A stretch of DNA of 64,000 bases from Nilaparvata lugens (lineage: Eukaryota > Arthropoda > Insecta > Hemiptera > Delphacidae), in assembly GCF_014356525.2 (NCBI RefSeq), contig NC_052507.1:38800368-38864367 (forward strand). The letters are read 5' to 3'. Under the pieces are notes generated by a model, which searched no databases, was not told the origin of the DNA, and saw only the letters and a program-made list of their open reading frames with translations. A program made the position numbers and the translations under genes. Below are positions 62,201 through 63,894 of the stretch, in pieces (position 1 is the stretch's first letter; each line of letters begins with the position of its first letter).

Positions 62201-63263
62201 CCTCATCTATAACAGTAATTATTTATTTATATTTATACATTGAAAATCACAATATCATTCTCAACTCATGAATAATTGGGAAAGGAACAACAGGCTTAAA
62301 GCCCAAAACTGTTCCTTTCTCAAATTTTCATAGAAATTGAAAAATATAAATTATGAATTTATTCTTCAAGGTATTGGAGAATAAACTTAATAAATGAATT
62401 GATTAATGATGAACGATTAATTAAGTGATTAATTTAATGAGAAGCAGTGAGAAAAATATTATGTGAGAGATGAATTTCATTTATATATAATTTAATGCAT
62501 GTATTCTACTGGTTTAGACAGTTCAATTCTACAAAAAACATAAGCTATTCATAAACAATTCAATGATTTGAGCTTTTGCCAAGTCATTTCTTTTTTTGTC
62601 ACGACTTGGCTAGGATTATTGATGGGTTGCACCAAGCTGGTCAGTGTCTACTCAATGGTAGTGGTTTCGCTCATTGCAACATAATTATCATTGGAGTCAT
62701 CTATTAATATTCTAAATTGAACAATTCCCCATAGGCTAGATTTGAATAAGTTCTCGATATAATTTGGTTTGTTCCTAAGTCATACCTTTGAAAATTTTTG
62801 TTTAGTGAACATTATTGAATATAATTCTATTCACTACTCTTTTTCCAAAATAGGCATTATAAACATGATTAGTATAACGACTTCGGATGAAAATATGAAC
62901 ATTTGATAGCACCATTATTAAAATAGGCGATAAGCCTACATGAATGGAATTATGATTTTTATTGACAAATACAATCATGAAAAGATAACAATGTGAATTT
63001 ACAAAACATTATATTTCAATATGGTAAATAATTTACATAATTTATAATTATTGAATAACAAATTGCATGATTATTGAAGTTTAGTATATACCTTCATGCT
63101 GAAACCAGATGGAGCCATATTTTTTGGCCATTCATAAGCTGTAGTATGAAATCGATGCCCTGATTCCAGAAGCAGGATGCATTTTTCTTCACTGCGCTGC
63201 AATTTGATTAGATATGTTTTGTGATCGATATCATAAACCTGATTAACACGCATCCCAACCAAC
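11045..63263 (-). CDS. NEMF: NEMF / Caliban / Rqc2-like ribosome quality control factor (16 exons in window, first exon missing)
   Basis: Known role of the family: binds 60S subunits with stalled peptidyl-tRNA in the cytosol, helps recruit the E3 ligase Listerin, and directs template-free C-terminal tailing. Joined in phase, the exons read (high to low coordinate) 63263-63092, 62206-62004, 61415-61279, 61048-60888, 60063-59860, 57364-57078, 56037-55921, 50777-50581, 48552-48372, 37164-36970, 36797-36676, 35004-34848, 34431-34253, 33816-33683, 32945-32674 and 11243-11045. That is about 970 codons, fitting a protein of about 990 residues once the missing first exon is added. Domain order is NFACT-N, coiled-coil middle, acidic/lysine-rich linker, NFACT-R and NFACT-C. 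The Asp-Arg pair required for tailing in yeast and human is kept in LGVDRII. Every junction checked has AG/GT. The introns are loaded with transposons and the last one is 21.4 kb. Identity is very secure; the N-terminus and promoter lie outside the window. Confidence 0.96.
11322..12278 (+). mobile_element. Tc1-like transposon, internally deleted, in NEMF last intron
   Basis: Flanked by TA (11320-11321, 12279-12280). The termini pair as CAGGGACCGGCAT at the left and ATGCCGGACCCGG at the right (imperfect inverted repeats), extending inward to CTGACGATTTT. The length of about 957 bp is short for an autonomous element of 1.3-1.7 kb. Confidence 0.85.
11647..12121 (+). pseudogene. Tc1-like transposase pseudogene
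   Basis: Reads [20 protein letters not shown], then [18 protein letters not shown] (helix-turn-helix) and, after a frame change, [20 protein letters not shown] with the first catalytic Asp. The C-terminus resumes as [20 protein letters not shown] and ends at 12121. The middle, including the second and third catalytic acidic residues, is deleted. It cannot make an active transposase. Confidence 0.85.
12620..12837 (-). repeat. 3' LTR of the minus-strand gypsy copy
   Basis: On the minus strand it begins AGTTATATAGCTAATTACT and ends TTAACT-like, the AGTTA...TAACT termini usual for errantiviruses. A purine tract precedes it. It is about 95% identical by eye to 28402-28620. The outer flank is TATATA (12614-12619), matching the YRYRYA target preference of this group. 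Confidence 0.88.
12838..14190 (-). pseudogene. Envelope-like (F-type) gene remnant of the minus gypsy copy
   Basis: Two main frames (14182-13313 and 13291-12977) plus the downstream membrane region. The start reads [13 protein letters not shown], where the other copy has RSKR before the hydrophobic GLLNGIG segment. It therefore looks like a damaged furin-type site followed by a fusion-peptide-like stretch, as in baculovirus-F-like Env of insect errantiviruses. The N-terminal subunit before the site is largely deleted. Several frame breaks. Inactive. Confidence 0.8.
14290..14767 (-). pseudogene. Pol linker remnant (after RNase H) of the minus gypsy copy
   Basis: Corresponds to plus-strand 25110-25600 of the other copy (repeated [17 protein letters not shown] units, then [18 protein letters not shown] text). 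At about 14265 it jumps straight to env, so about 1.36 kb including the integrase core is missing. Confidence 0.75.
14768..16325. mobile_element. Foldback element with about 0.57 kb arms, inserted in the gypsy copy
   Basis: Termini TAGTCCAG and CTGGACTA. Left arm 14770-15345 matches the right arm 15390-16320 in inverted orientation, once the 15584-15904 insertion is removed from the right arm. Probable target duplication ATTAT (14763-14767 and 16326-16330). The gypsy pol sequence resumes on either side exactly as in the other copy. No transposase. Confidence 0.85.
15584..15904 (+). mobile_element. 5'-truncated non-LTR retrotransposon insertion with 10-bp target duplication
   Basis: Carries a coding fragment [20 protein letters not shown], then [17 protein letters not shown], the CCHC-type C-terminal motif of several LINE clades, and a stop. 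It ends in an AT-rich tail. AGCTAATAAT flanks it at 15574-15583 and 15905-15914. It sits in one arm only of the foldback element, so it came later. Confidence 0.82.
16326..17183 (-). pseudogene. RT end/RNase H/linker remnant of the minus gypsy copy
   Basis: The minus strand matches the other copy's RNase H ([16 protein letters not shown], [15 protein letters not shown]) and the RT thumb ([12 protein letters not shown]) in broken frames. It stops at 17183, where the segment encoding the YLDD catalytic motif should begin. Confidence 0.78.
17184..17384. other. Unknown 0.2 kb segment replacing the RT core
   Basis: AT-rich, with palindromic ATTTAAG/CTTAAAT-like words at its start. It has no match to the other gypsy copy and no ORF. 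It replaces about 0.32 kb of RT. Confidence 0.5.
17385..17454 (-). pseudogene. RT fragment of the minus gypsy copy left of the satellite-bearing insertion
   Basis: Matches plus-strand 23870-23940 ([16 protein letters not shown] region). It ends in the 9-bp duplication GGAATTTAT at 17446-17454. Confidence 0.8.
17557..19340 (+). repeat. Satellite array, about 102-bp unit, 17 units
   Basis: The unit contains TTTTACCGCTAATCGCTAAT, ATTTGACAATGTGATGAA, TTTATTTAATAAATCGC and GAGGTTAAGGTGGATTG, joined by GTTAATTAAC. The word CGCTAATATTTGA occurs twice per unit. Units differ by only a few single-base indels or G/A changes, so the array is young or homogenised. One unit near 19040-19100 has an internal duplication. 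It lies wholly inside the 17455-20116 transposon. Confidence 0.97.
19804..20042. repeat. Internal hairpin, 70-bp perfect arms
   Basis: 19804-19873 (GCATAAAAATGAATCAACTA...) and 19971-20042 are inverted copies around a 97-bp spacer. They lie next to the right terminus of the satellite-bearing element. Confidence 0.9.
20135..20436. mobile_element. hAT MITE, 302 bp
   Basis: Starts CAGGGGTCTCCAACC and ends GGTTGGAGAGCCCTG, with 8-bp duplication GTCTACAG at 20127-20134 and 20437-20444. The interior has CGGCGGGCCGGATGTGGCCC, typical of this large animal hAT MITE group. It inserted 10 bp from the edge of the satellite-bearing element's target duplication, in the same gypsy RT gene. Confidence 0.95.
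20445..21482 (-). pseudogene. Protease and RT start of the minus gypsy copy
   Basis: Open frame 21350-20562, with upstream text to 21482. The protease active-site region reads LIYTGST where retroelement proteases have LIDTGST, so the catalytic Asp codon is mutated and a frame break follows. Downstream [13 protein letters not shown] resembles the second conserved protease block. The end leads into the RT fingers ([19 protein letters not shown]). It keeps about 0.9 kb that the plus copy lacks. Confidence 0.82.
21483..22297 (-). pseudogene. Gag C-terminal half of the minus gypsy copy
   Basis: From 22297: a capsid-like segment with [16 protein letters not shown] and [16 protein letters not shown], then a Gln/Asn/Pro-rich basic nucleocapsid-like region ([18 protein letters not shown]). 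Frames overlap and shift at 22030 and 21950. It begins abruptly inside gag at the head-to-head junction. Confidence 0.8.
22298..22459 (+). other. Head-to-head junction and leader of the plus gypsy copy
   Basis: 162 bp between the broken gag of the minus copy and the gag ATG of the plus copy. No AGTTA...TAACT LTR and no obvious primer-binding site. Presumably the remaining plus-copy leader and/or filler. Confidence 0.6.
22460..23088 (+). pseudogene. Gag of the plus gypsy copy
   Basis: Starts [20 protein letters not shown] with capsid-like text ([38 protein letters not shown]). A stop at 22811-22813 and a one-base loss follow. The frame recovers at about 22910 ([20 protein letters not shown]) and is cut at NLKK by the deletion. 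It would have been the structural capsid protein of the element; no longer usable. Confidence 0.85.
23089..25789 (+). pseudogene. Pol of the plus gypsy copy: protease tail, RT, RNase H, linker, zinc-binding region
   Basis: After the deletion junction it reads [16 protein letters not shown]. The RT fingers are broken by indels near 23390, 23570, 23820 and 23995. From 23984 a 601-codon frame stays open: [25 protein letters not shown] (the catalytic Asp pair), [12 protein letters not shown], then RNase H ([25 protein letters not shown]), a linker with three NETPFRGFE repeats, and the start of the integrase HHCC region. It ends early at 25789. Order and motifs fit the 17.6/gypsy group. Confidence 0.9.
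25792..26664 (+). pseudogene. Integrase core and C-terminus of the plus gypsy copy
   Basis: Open for 290 codons. The catalytic triad is visible: Asp in IIHMDSITF, Asp in VADNRCEF and Glu in [13 protein letters not shown]. It is followed by a Lys/Asn-rich C-terminal region. It is separated from the preceding frame by a stop and a short gap, so it is read as part of a broken pol. The triad itself looks intact. Confidence 0.88.
26714..28411 (+). pseudogene. F-type envelope-like gene of the plus gypsy copy
   Basis: Comparable to baculovirus-F-like Env of insect errantiviruses. A furin-type site RSKR is followed by the hydrophobic [13 protein letters not shown]. Then comes a helical stretch, Cys-containing ectodomain text, and a membrane anchor near the end ([19 protein letters not shown]) with a short basic tail. 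A single in-frame TGA at about 27223 splits it into 170 and about 385 codons. No clear signal peptide at the N-terminus; a CAG acceptor-like site at about 26698 suggests env was expressed by splicing. The end overlaps the LTR start. Confidence 0.88.
28402..28620 (+). repeat. 3' LTR of the plus gypsy copy
   Basis: Starts AGTTATATAGCTAATTACTT and ends AATCTTAACT. The purine tract AGGGATGGAGG abuts it. It matches 12620-12837 in inverted orientation. Immediately beyond lies the Tc1-type transposon. Confidence 0.9.
29249..30240 (-). pseudogene. Tc1/mariner-like (DDE_3) transposase with N-terminal helix-turn-helix, broken
   Basis: From 30233: [20 protein letters not shown] (DUF4817-like DNA-binding start), then GRPRST and stops. 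In another frame near 29770 FTDKAHF holds the first catalytic Asp. The frame 29812-29249 holds [11 protein letters not shown] (second Asp), [20 protein letters not shown] and DFYLWGHLK (third Asp). The usual SPDLNPLD reads SPHLKPLD here. At least two frameshifts and stops separate the parts, so it is inactive. Confidence 0.88.
30784..30866 (-). terminator. Three tandem histone-mRNA-like 3' stem-loops
   Basis: Minus-strand hairpins of 31-32 bp period. The one at 30786-30801 is GGCCCTTTTCAGGGCC: 6-bp stem, UUUC loop, followed by ACCA. It fits the replication-dependent histone stem-loop pattern GGYYYUUUYNARRRCC-ACC. The next (about 30817-30833) has the same stem with one bulged U. The third (about 30849-30864) has a 3-nt loop. 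They start about 10 bp after the ORF stop. Confidence 0.65.
30874..31338 (-). CDS. Unknown Arg-rich 154-aa ORF inside the GC-rich insertion
   Basis: I do not recognise it. The ATG at 31338 is preferred, since the longer open frame starts at a GTG. The N-terminus is very basic ([20 protein letters not shown]), like a nuclear-localisation or RNA-binding segment. It is followed by an Ala/Pro linker ([16 protein letters not shown]) and a Cys- and acid-containing part ending RRLLNI. No membrane segment. The TATA-like box is about 210 bp upstream and the first hairpin about 10 bp past the stop. It could be a gag start reading through an LTR, a captured gene, or chance openness in GC-rich DNA. Confidence 0.5.
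   Translation of the reverse strand: MPRRNRAGRRIQKRRALRRLRQVEERLRLYTAAPAAPQDLAPQPNNWRAVLDARVGCRTDIGVCAAEAYDPACPGFDRRPLLNEEVVEEVLPAEIRHDLWLVDHPFSPLRSPGKPEWRLRTIDLSPCRPALAPDGPARDPRAAWYRASRRLLNI
31547..31610 (-). promoter_or_regulatory. Core promoter-like block: paired CCAAT boxes and TATA-like box
   Basis: CTATTGGCCG (31583-31592) and CGGCCAATAG (31601-31610) form a perfect 10-bp inverted pair with two opposed CCAAT (NF-Y type) sites. About 30 bp downstream on the minus strand is GAATAAAAGGGG (TATA-like, 31546-31557). The ORF follows on the same strand. This spacing resembles strong RNA polymerase II promoters, including histone genes and LTR U3 regions. Confidence 0.6.
32050..32673. other. 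AT-rich intron sequence next to the NEMF exon
   Basis: No element recognised. TA-rich runs at about 32140-32180 and 32250-32275. Confidence 0.4.
32674..32945 (-). CDS. NEMF: NEMF exon, start of NFACT-C
   Basis: Encodes a Lys-rich then Ala/Val-rich linker, followed by [20 protein letters not shown] and [12 protein letters not shown]. This is the NFACT-C start (DSLTGxPxPEDxLLFAxP). Donor GTACGT. The next exon is 21.4 kb away, so an automatic annotation could end the gene falsely here. Confidence 0.95.
32946..33589. other. NEMF intron, unremarkable
   Basis: AT-rich intron; nothing recognised until the 40-bp palindromic insertion at 33597. Confidence 0.4.
33597..33636. mobile_element. 40-bp palindromic mini-element with 7-bp target duplication
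   Basis: CATAGCCACCTCTAATACAC and its near-complement ending GGCTATG. GCGTTAC flanks both sides (33590-33596, 33637-33643). Same termini as the 169-bp element at 57871-58039. Confidence 0.82.
33683..33816 (-). CDS. NEMF: NEMF exon, [22 protein letters not shown] block
   Basis: Encodes a Gln-rich start, then [16 protein letters not shown] and [16 protein letters not shown], nearly the same as the human block before NFACT-C. Acceptor TTCCAG, donor GTACAT. Confidence 0.95.
34253..34431 (-). CDS. NEMF: NEMF exon, low-complexity linker
   Basis: Encodes a Ser/Asn-rich linker ([16 protein letters not shown]) ending in basic [17 protein letters not shown]. Sequence conservation is weak here, so the call rests on phase and on splice signals (acceptor TTGCAG, donor GTGAGT). 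Confidence 0.78.
34848..35004 (-). CDS. NEMF: NEMF exon, acidic linker with FPDTEI motif
   Basis: Encodes [20 protein letters not shown], an acidic stretch, then [15 protein letters not shown]. The FPDTEI segment corresponds to NYPDTTI in human NEMF. Acceptor ATCACAG, donor GTAAGT. Confidence 0.88.
35227..35845. mobile_element. TTAA-specific foldback element (Kolobok/piggyBac-like target)
   Basis: TTAA at 35223-35226 and 35846-35849. Termini GGCTGTGCAAAGGCTAAAAA and its complement. The two halves are inverted copies of about 300 bp with a short centre near 35535. No ORF. The flanking introns (35005-35222 and 35850-36675) show no gene; 36170-36265 holds a short inverted repeat. Confidence 0.88.
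36676..36797 (-). CDS. NEMF: NEMF exon, acidic linker after NFACT-R
   Basis: Encodes [14 protein letters not shown] followed by a Glu/Asp-rich run ending ELSDDEGK. The family has a poorly conserved acidic linker here, and phase supports the exon (Pro-Arg-His junction). Acceptor CTCAG, donor GTAGGT. Confidence 0.85.
36970..37164 (-). CDS. NEMF: NEMF exon, NFACT-R end
   Basis: Encodes [20 protein letters not shown], then the nearly invariant [20 protein letters not shown] and NFLPP blocks, ending in [16 protein letters not shown]. Acceptor TGCAG, donor GTAAGC. Confidence 0.97.
37480..37550 (+). repeat. 20-bp minisatellite, about 3.5 units
   Basis: TATTGTAATGTTTTCTATTG repeated with one or two changes per unit. 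Confidence 0.9.
37677..38394 (-). repeat. 3' LTR of the 37.6-43.2 kb element
   Basis: 718 bp, ending in TGTAATATTACA (forward strand). Identical at almost every base with 42501-43218. Similarity to an older relative at about 47.3-48.04 kb runs a further 90 bp to 37586, so this LTR may be longer than its partner. Confidence 0.88.
38395..41622 (-). other. Internal region of the LTR element without recognised genes
   Basis: AT-rich. Apart from the minisatellite (39.4-39.9 kb) I see no conserved reading frame. Confidence 0.5.
39400..39900 (-). repeat. Coding-type minisatellite (GGCATTGGCGTAGCTATT-like) in the LTR element
   Basis: Variants of GGCATTGGCGCAG, GGCGTAGCTATTGG and GATTTTTGTTGTTGG alternate for about 0.45 kb. 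The minus-strand frame 39850-39347 stays open for 167 codons because most units are multiples of three; it reads [18 protein letters not shown] text. It is probably repeat openness rather than a gene. A short eroded version occurs in the relative at about 46180-46230. Confidence 0.75.
41623..42410 (-). pseudogene. Gag-like coiled-coil protein of the LTR element, one frameshift
   Basis: The ATG at 42410 begins [20 protein letters not shown], with [12 protein letters not shown] heptads. A one-base loss near 42320 breaks the frame, which continues from 42288 ([19 protein letters not shown]) to 41623. It is predicted mostly helical and coiled-coil. It lies just inside the 5' LTR, where gag is expected. 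No zinc knuckle or capsid motif recognised. Confidence 0.65.
42501..43218 (-). repeat. 5' LTR of the 37.6-43.2 kb element
   Basis: Partner of 37677-38394. On the inner side the shared sequence extends 7 bp (AGATTCT) and then diverges. Confidence 0.88.
43808..45817. mobile_element. Large foldback element, left arm split by another repeat
   Basis: Left arm 43808-44173 plus about 44805-44960, right arm about 45300-45817, as inverted copies. Landmarks: ATAGTTTGTGTAAAAC at both ends, ATAGATATTTTT, and GAAAACATGAAATTT. The left arm is interrupted at about 44174-44800 by the dispersed repeat also seen at 4800. No real ORF. Confidence 0.75.
44174..44800. repeat. Dispersed repeat nested in the foldback element
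   Basis: Begins TGACCGAGCGAAGTAGGGTC and ends near GGTCTACTGTTCACAGAAC. Its middle is the empty site of the 4921-7038 transposon. Fragments with the same words occur at about 54905-54945 and 55798-55830. Confidence 0.7.
45904..46045 (+). repeat. Dispersed repeat R1, 5' fragment
   Basis: Shares GAGACTCATGCCAGTTGATA and the GGGTATGAATTTGAA block with 9711-10184 and 48046-48290. It stops where the LTR-element relative starts. Confidence 0.6.
46048..48045 (+). mobile_element. Older, deleted relative of the 37.6-43.2 kb LTR element, opposite orientation
   Basis: 46120-47270 matches 38399-39960 inverted (including TGTTAAGAACATTTGGGTGA and the minisatellite remnant). GAGAGGGGGGTATT at 47268-47281 is the purine tract. 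47277-48045 is a diverged LTR. The bulk of the interior and the 5' LTR are lost apart from a TGTAATATTACA at 46050. Confidence 0.75.
48046..48290 (+). repeat. Dispersed repeat R1, copy 3
   Basis: Same ends as 9711-10184 (CGGAGCTCCT...; TATGGTAATAGGGCAAGGAA) but internally shorter. It lies 80 bp from the NEMF exon that ends at 48372. Confidence 0.75.
48372..48552 (-). CDS. NEMF: NEMF exon, NFACT-R core
   Basis: Encodes [33 protein letters not shown] and [15 protein letters not shown]. The GGRDxxQNE and YVHAD blocks are hallmarks of NFACT-R. Acceptor TGCAG, donor GTATTC. It joins in phase to the next exon (C-Y-S-A-A-W). Confidence 0.95.
48718..50105 (-). mobile_element. 5'-truncated LINE with (TTATTC)n tail
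   Basis: Minus-strand RT fragment plus 3' UTR, ending in the tail at 48718-48740. The 5' truncation abuts a hAT coding fragment at 50106, so it probably inserted into that hAT element. Confidence 0.85.
49282..50105 (-). pseudogene. LINE reverse transcriptase C-terminal part
   Basis: Reads [38 protein letters not shown] and CYADDSSLV (catalytic YADD), then [11 protein letters not shown] and [20 protein letters not shown]. The start is missing by 5' truncation. The Asp triad region is present but no endonuclease. An APE-type LINE of the Jockey/CR1/L2 assemblage by motif style; clade not assigned. Confidence 0.88.
50106..50320 (+). pseudogene. hAT transposase C-terminal fragment
   Basis: Reads [20 protein letters not shown], then [20 protein letters not shown]. 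This is the end of the hAT dimerisation domain found in ZBED/GTF2IRD2-like transposases (usually FSALAxMKxKYRxRLDVxxxLRxALS). The rest of the gene is missing, removed or displaced by the LINE on the left. Confidence 0.82.
50106..50578 (+). mobile_element. hAT element right end, abutting a NEMF splice donor
   Basis: Ends GTTTGAGAACCACTG, the complement of CAGTGGTTCTCAAAC, a classic hAT terminus. The next bases ACCTAAAT (50579-50586) are the likely target duplication and contain the complement of the NEMF donor GT. The left terminus was not found in this intron. Confidence 0.85.
50581..50777 (-). CDS. NEMF: NEMF exon, second coiled coil and start of NFACT-R
   Basis: Encodes [33 protein letters not shown] and [20 protein letters not shown]. 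It is almost identical to the human [21 protein letters not shown] block. The donor reads TTTAG|GTCAGTGG. Everything after the GT belongs to a hAT terminal repeat. The acceptor is only 34 bp from the (GAATT)n tail of a LINE, so the exon is squeezed between two transposons. Confidence 0.96.
50811..54217 (-). mobile_element. LINE (APE-type) with open ORF2 and (GAATT)n tail
   Basis: Coding region 54217-51332, 3' UTR to about 50830 and tail of (GAATT) units at 50811-50830. The 5' end above 54217 was not located and no ORF1 was recognised. It lies in a NEMF intron in the same transcriptional direction, its 3' end 34 bp from the exon at 50777. Confidence 0.88.
51332..54217 (-). CDS. LINE ORF2: endonuclease-reverse transcriptase, 961 aa
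   Basis: Target-primed reverse transcription enzyme of a non-LTR retrotransposon. Residues 1-230 are an APE-type endonuclease: [23 protein letters not shown] and a terminal [11 protein letters not shown] at about 470-760: [72 protein letters not shown] and FADDTALTY (catalytic Asp pair). The C-terminal RT-connected region has YGIVLWGG. It is open end to end, so the element may be young and possibly active, although ORF1 was not seen. Confidence 0.92.
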   Translation of the reverse strand: MSDSNHVLVFINQNIRSLRQNFDLFLVELNNFEMSPDFIILTEVWISTDEINLFRIDGYNAYGCCNDNYRAGGVIVYAKSLYRCSILGSSDKRSADCLQLNCCDDNIEFIVLAVYRLHSIPIQEFLDDIDCMIASLKGKNIIFTGDINCNLLLDDRVADSYLSQMASHGLDCLINEPTRIVGDSQSCLDHCFIRFNQIKQLVDYNAIVLHLGITDHSMVRLELDIRKRYHVKDATERSSLVIDFDQLKVELQSLQWESVLDKNSVSAAFDSFTKLLSDSIDKCKCSRPRKSVLINNKLTPWISDYLFKGINRRKKLYKLTISRPHDLNLKEYYRTFRNKLKSDLRKAKEQYYLKKFDNCSGNLKTQWRIVNSLIGDRESKHDVISLEINSETITDKKRIATEFNSFFIKIPHQLRHSIINVENNAVFNSHFKYKNILHSLFFIPTNETEILKIIAGLKNNKAPGFDNISSYIVKRISIQIAGVLSRLFNWSMMSGEFPDCLKVAIVIPLFKQGSREKPNCYRPISLLSVFTKIFEKIIKIRLIGFFKKIDYFSKNQFGFREGLSTEDALVSFFEDIYESINEGKKCSALYLDITKAFDTVDHSILLNKLYAAGVRGLPYKWFHSYLRNRKQCVRVGGCYSSFKNIDYGVPQGSVLGPILFLVYINDLCDAKLNGRLTAFADDTALTYSDVACNTIYTRMSADLRVLNYWFSKNFMVLSEKTKYMIFNLRGNLFFDADLCYHSYSCSVVNNCNCLTINIVNTFKYLGLVIDSLLSWKNHVAKLKKEFCRGIRSFYMLRDLCPTRVLLNAYHALINSRMSYGIVLWGGTYVTTLNPIIIFQKSFIRIITRSLRTDHSWPLFFQLKILPIRNLYVFKVLKLFFLRSLNANLTRDIRYDFRRVLVQVPQSNLTIFQHSFSFNAPRMFNLISRKFNTSVPFNIFLKSLKFYLFTLNDCESFLRIVH
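54218..55920. other. NEMF intron with repeat fragments
   Basis: 54905-55140 has GACCGAAGCGAAGCTGAGGT, and 55795-55830 has GCGAGGTCTACTGTTCGCAG, both words of the repeat at 44174-44800. The 70-codon ORF at 54417 is hydrophobic AT-rich text; I do not call it. No host gene. Confidence 0.5.
55921..56037 (-). CDS. NEMF: NEMF exon, acidic linker
   Basis: Encodes [20 protein letters not shown], then [17 protein letters not shown]. It is an acidic cluster followed by the conserved V/IDLxLxAxANAK block just ahead of the second coiled coil. Acceptor TGCAG, donor GTACTG. Confidence 0.93.
56638..56787. mobile_element. PIF/Harbinger-like MITE, copy 1
   Basis: TTA-GGGCCGTTTGCACA ... TGTGCAAACGGCCC-TTA, 150 bp. 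The 3-bp TTA duplication and terminus style fit Harbinger MITEs. Confidence 0.8.
56829..56978. mobile_element. PIF/Harbinger-like MITE, copy 2 (left end decayed)
   Basis: Direct copy of 56638-56787, 41 bp downstream of it. The right end GCAAACGGCCC-TTA is intact; the left end has mutated to GTGTCTTTTCACA. Confidence 0.75.
57078..57364 (-). CDS. NEMF: NEMF exon, long coiled coil (GC-rich)
   Basis: Encodes [20 protein letters not shown] through [15 protein letters not shown] and [16 protein letters not shown], ending LLL. This is the central coiled-coil hairpin of the family. Acceptor TGCAG, donor GTCAGC. The exon is strikingly GC-rich, mostly at third codon positions, unlike its AT-rich introns. 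As a result it carries two long antisense open frames, which I treat as shadows. Confidence 0.96.
57743..58726. mobile_element. hAT-like element, 984 bp, inside the LINE fragment
   Basis: Termini TAGGGATGGGTATCGA and TCGATACCCATCCCTA. The flanks TATTATAC (57735-57742) and TATTATAG (58727-58734) are an 8-bp duplication with one change. The interior is AT-rich, with more CATCGATAAGTGAAAAACAT words near both ends. It carries the nested 57871-58039 foldback. Confidence 0.85.
57871..58039. mobile_element. 169-bp foldback element with 7-bp target duplication
   Basis: Arms CATAGCCACCTCTAATACAA... with CCTACGATATTG and ACGTCGCAG, about 60 bp each, inverted. CTATTAT flanks at 57864-57870 and 58040-58046. 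Same family as the 40-bp element at 33597. Confidence 0.88.
59860..60063 (-). CDS. NEMF: NEMF exon, GYIVQK block to start of coiled coil
   Basis: Encodes [20 protein letters not shown], then a hydrophobic-acidic block [20 protein letters not shown] and the start of the coiled coil IDLKAIQQ. In human NEMF this stretch leads into the ribosome-contacting coiled coil. Acceptor TTCAG, donor GTAAGC. Confidence 0.95.
60601..60769. repeat. Near-perfect palindrome, about 75-bp arms
   Basis: TTACTAAGAA.TTGTCAAAAA ... through GACCGGTTTCGGTTGTTACA to a 17-nt loop (about 60677-60693), then the inverted copy. The arms contain the GGTGTAACAACCGAAACCGG unit also found at 134-158. No ORF. Confidence 0.9.
60888..61048 (-). 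CDS. NEMF: NEMF exon, NFACT-N end
   Basis: Encodes [16 protein letters not shown], then an [10 protein letters not shown] helix ending EATKAPSK. Equivalent to YGPALIEHCLLENGF in the human protein. Acceptor TTTAG, donor GTAACT. Confidence 0.94.
61279..61415 (-). CDS. NEMF: NEMF exon, NFACT-N middle
   Basis: Encodes [15 protein letters not shown] followed by [11 protein letters not shown] and KILNPHL, matching the human segment with the REKYP-like and NPLLPYG-like blocks. Acceptor TTCAG, donor GTACTG. This exon is too short to appear as a long ORF. Confidence 0.93.
61483..61662 (+). repeat. 90-bp tandem duplication in a NEMF intron
   Basis: 61483-61572 is repeated at 61573-61662 with one visible difference (TTCTAG against TTCTTG). 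A recent duplication of plain AT-rich intron sequence. Confidence 0.95.
62004..62206 (-). CDS. NEMF: NEMF exon, NFACT-N with Asp-Arg motif
   Basis: Reads [20 protein letters not shown] and onward to TEGDRI. The D-R pair corresponds to human D96/R97 (yeast D98/R99), needed for C-terminal tailing. Acceptor TATAG and donor GTAAGT are both clear. It ends in phase with the next exon (AG joined to A gives Arg). Confidence 0.96.
62207..63091. other. NEMF intron, nothing recognised
   Basis: AT-rich; no mobile-element ends, ORFs or RNA genes recognised. Confidence 0.4.
63092..63263 (-). CDS. NEMF: NEMF exon, NFACT-N start (first in window)
   Basis: Encodes the segment beginning [19 protein letters not shown] and ending at FSMK, the first beta-rich part of NFACT-N. 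Acceptor AG is at 63264-63265 and donor GTATAT follows 63092. The short upstream exon with the start methionine is not found between here and 64000, so it lies beyond the window. Confidence 0.95.
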
Positions 63264-63717
63264 CTGGAATCATTAACAAAATAATTCAATTAGTGGTGCA
63301 TTGGTTGTTGGATCTCTTTAATTTTATGCACAGTTTTATAAGTTGAGATGACAAAAATAATTTTATAGTTTGGAATTGGGAGACAATAGAATAGAAGAGA
63401 ATAGAATAGAATAGCTGCCTTTATTTTTACCTAGGAGGGCGGAGTTAGGGCGCAGCCGGCACTCTCTTACACTCAACCCTCCAATACAACACTAAATAAT
63501 TACTAGATTAAACAAATCAAATTCAGAAAAAAATATATACAATATTACAAACAAGGTGAATAAATATTATTAAAATACAAAAATAATAATCAATGGAGAA
63601 ATAAAATAACGAAACCTAATAATAATAACCTTATAATTGAGATATGAATAGAAATTAAAGAATAAAAACTGAAAAATAATACATGTAACAAAAGAAGAAG
63701 TAGAAGTAGAAAAAAAA

Positions 63718-63729
63718 GAAGAAGAAAAA

Positions 63730-63760
<31 letters not shown>

Positions 63761-63828
63761 AAGAAGAAGAAGAAGAAGAAGAAGAAGAAGAAGAAGAAGA
63801 AGAAGAAGAAGAAGAGAAAGAAAGAGAA
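63718..63828. repeat. (GAA)n microsatellite
   Basis: About 110 bp dominated by GAA units. The minus-strand poly-Ser, poly-Leu and poly-Phe frames across it are artefacts. Confidence 0.95.
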
Positions 63829-63894
63829 ATAATAAATATCGAATTGTTTTGAGAAAAAGAAGAAAGAAAGAAAAACTGACCAATAAACCATTTG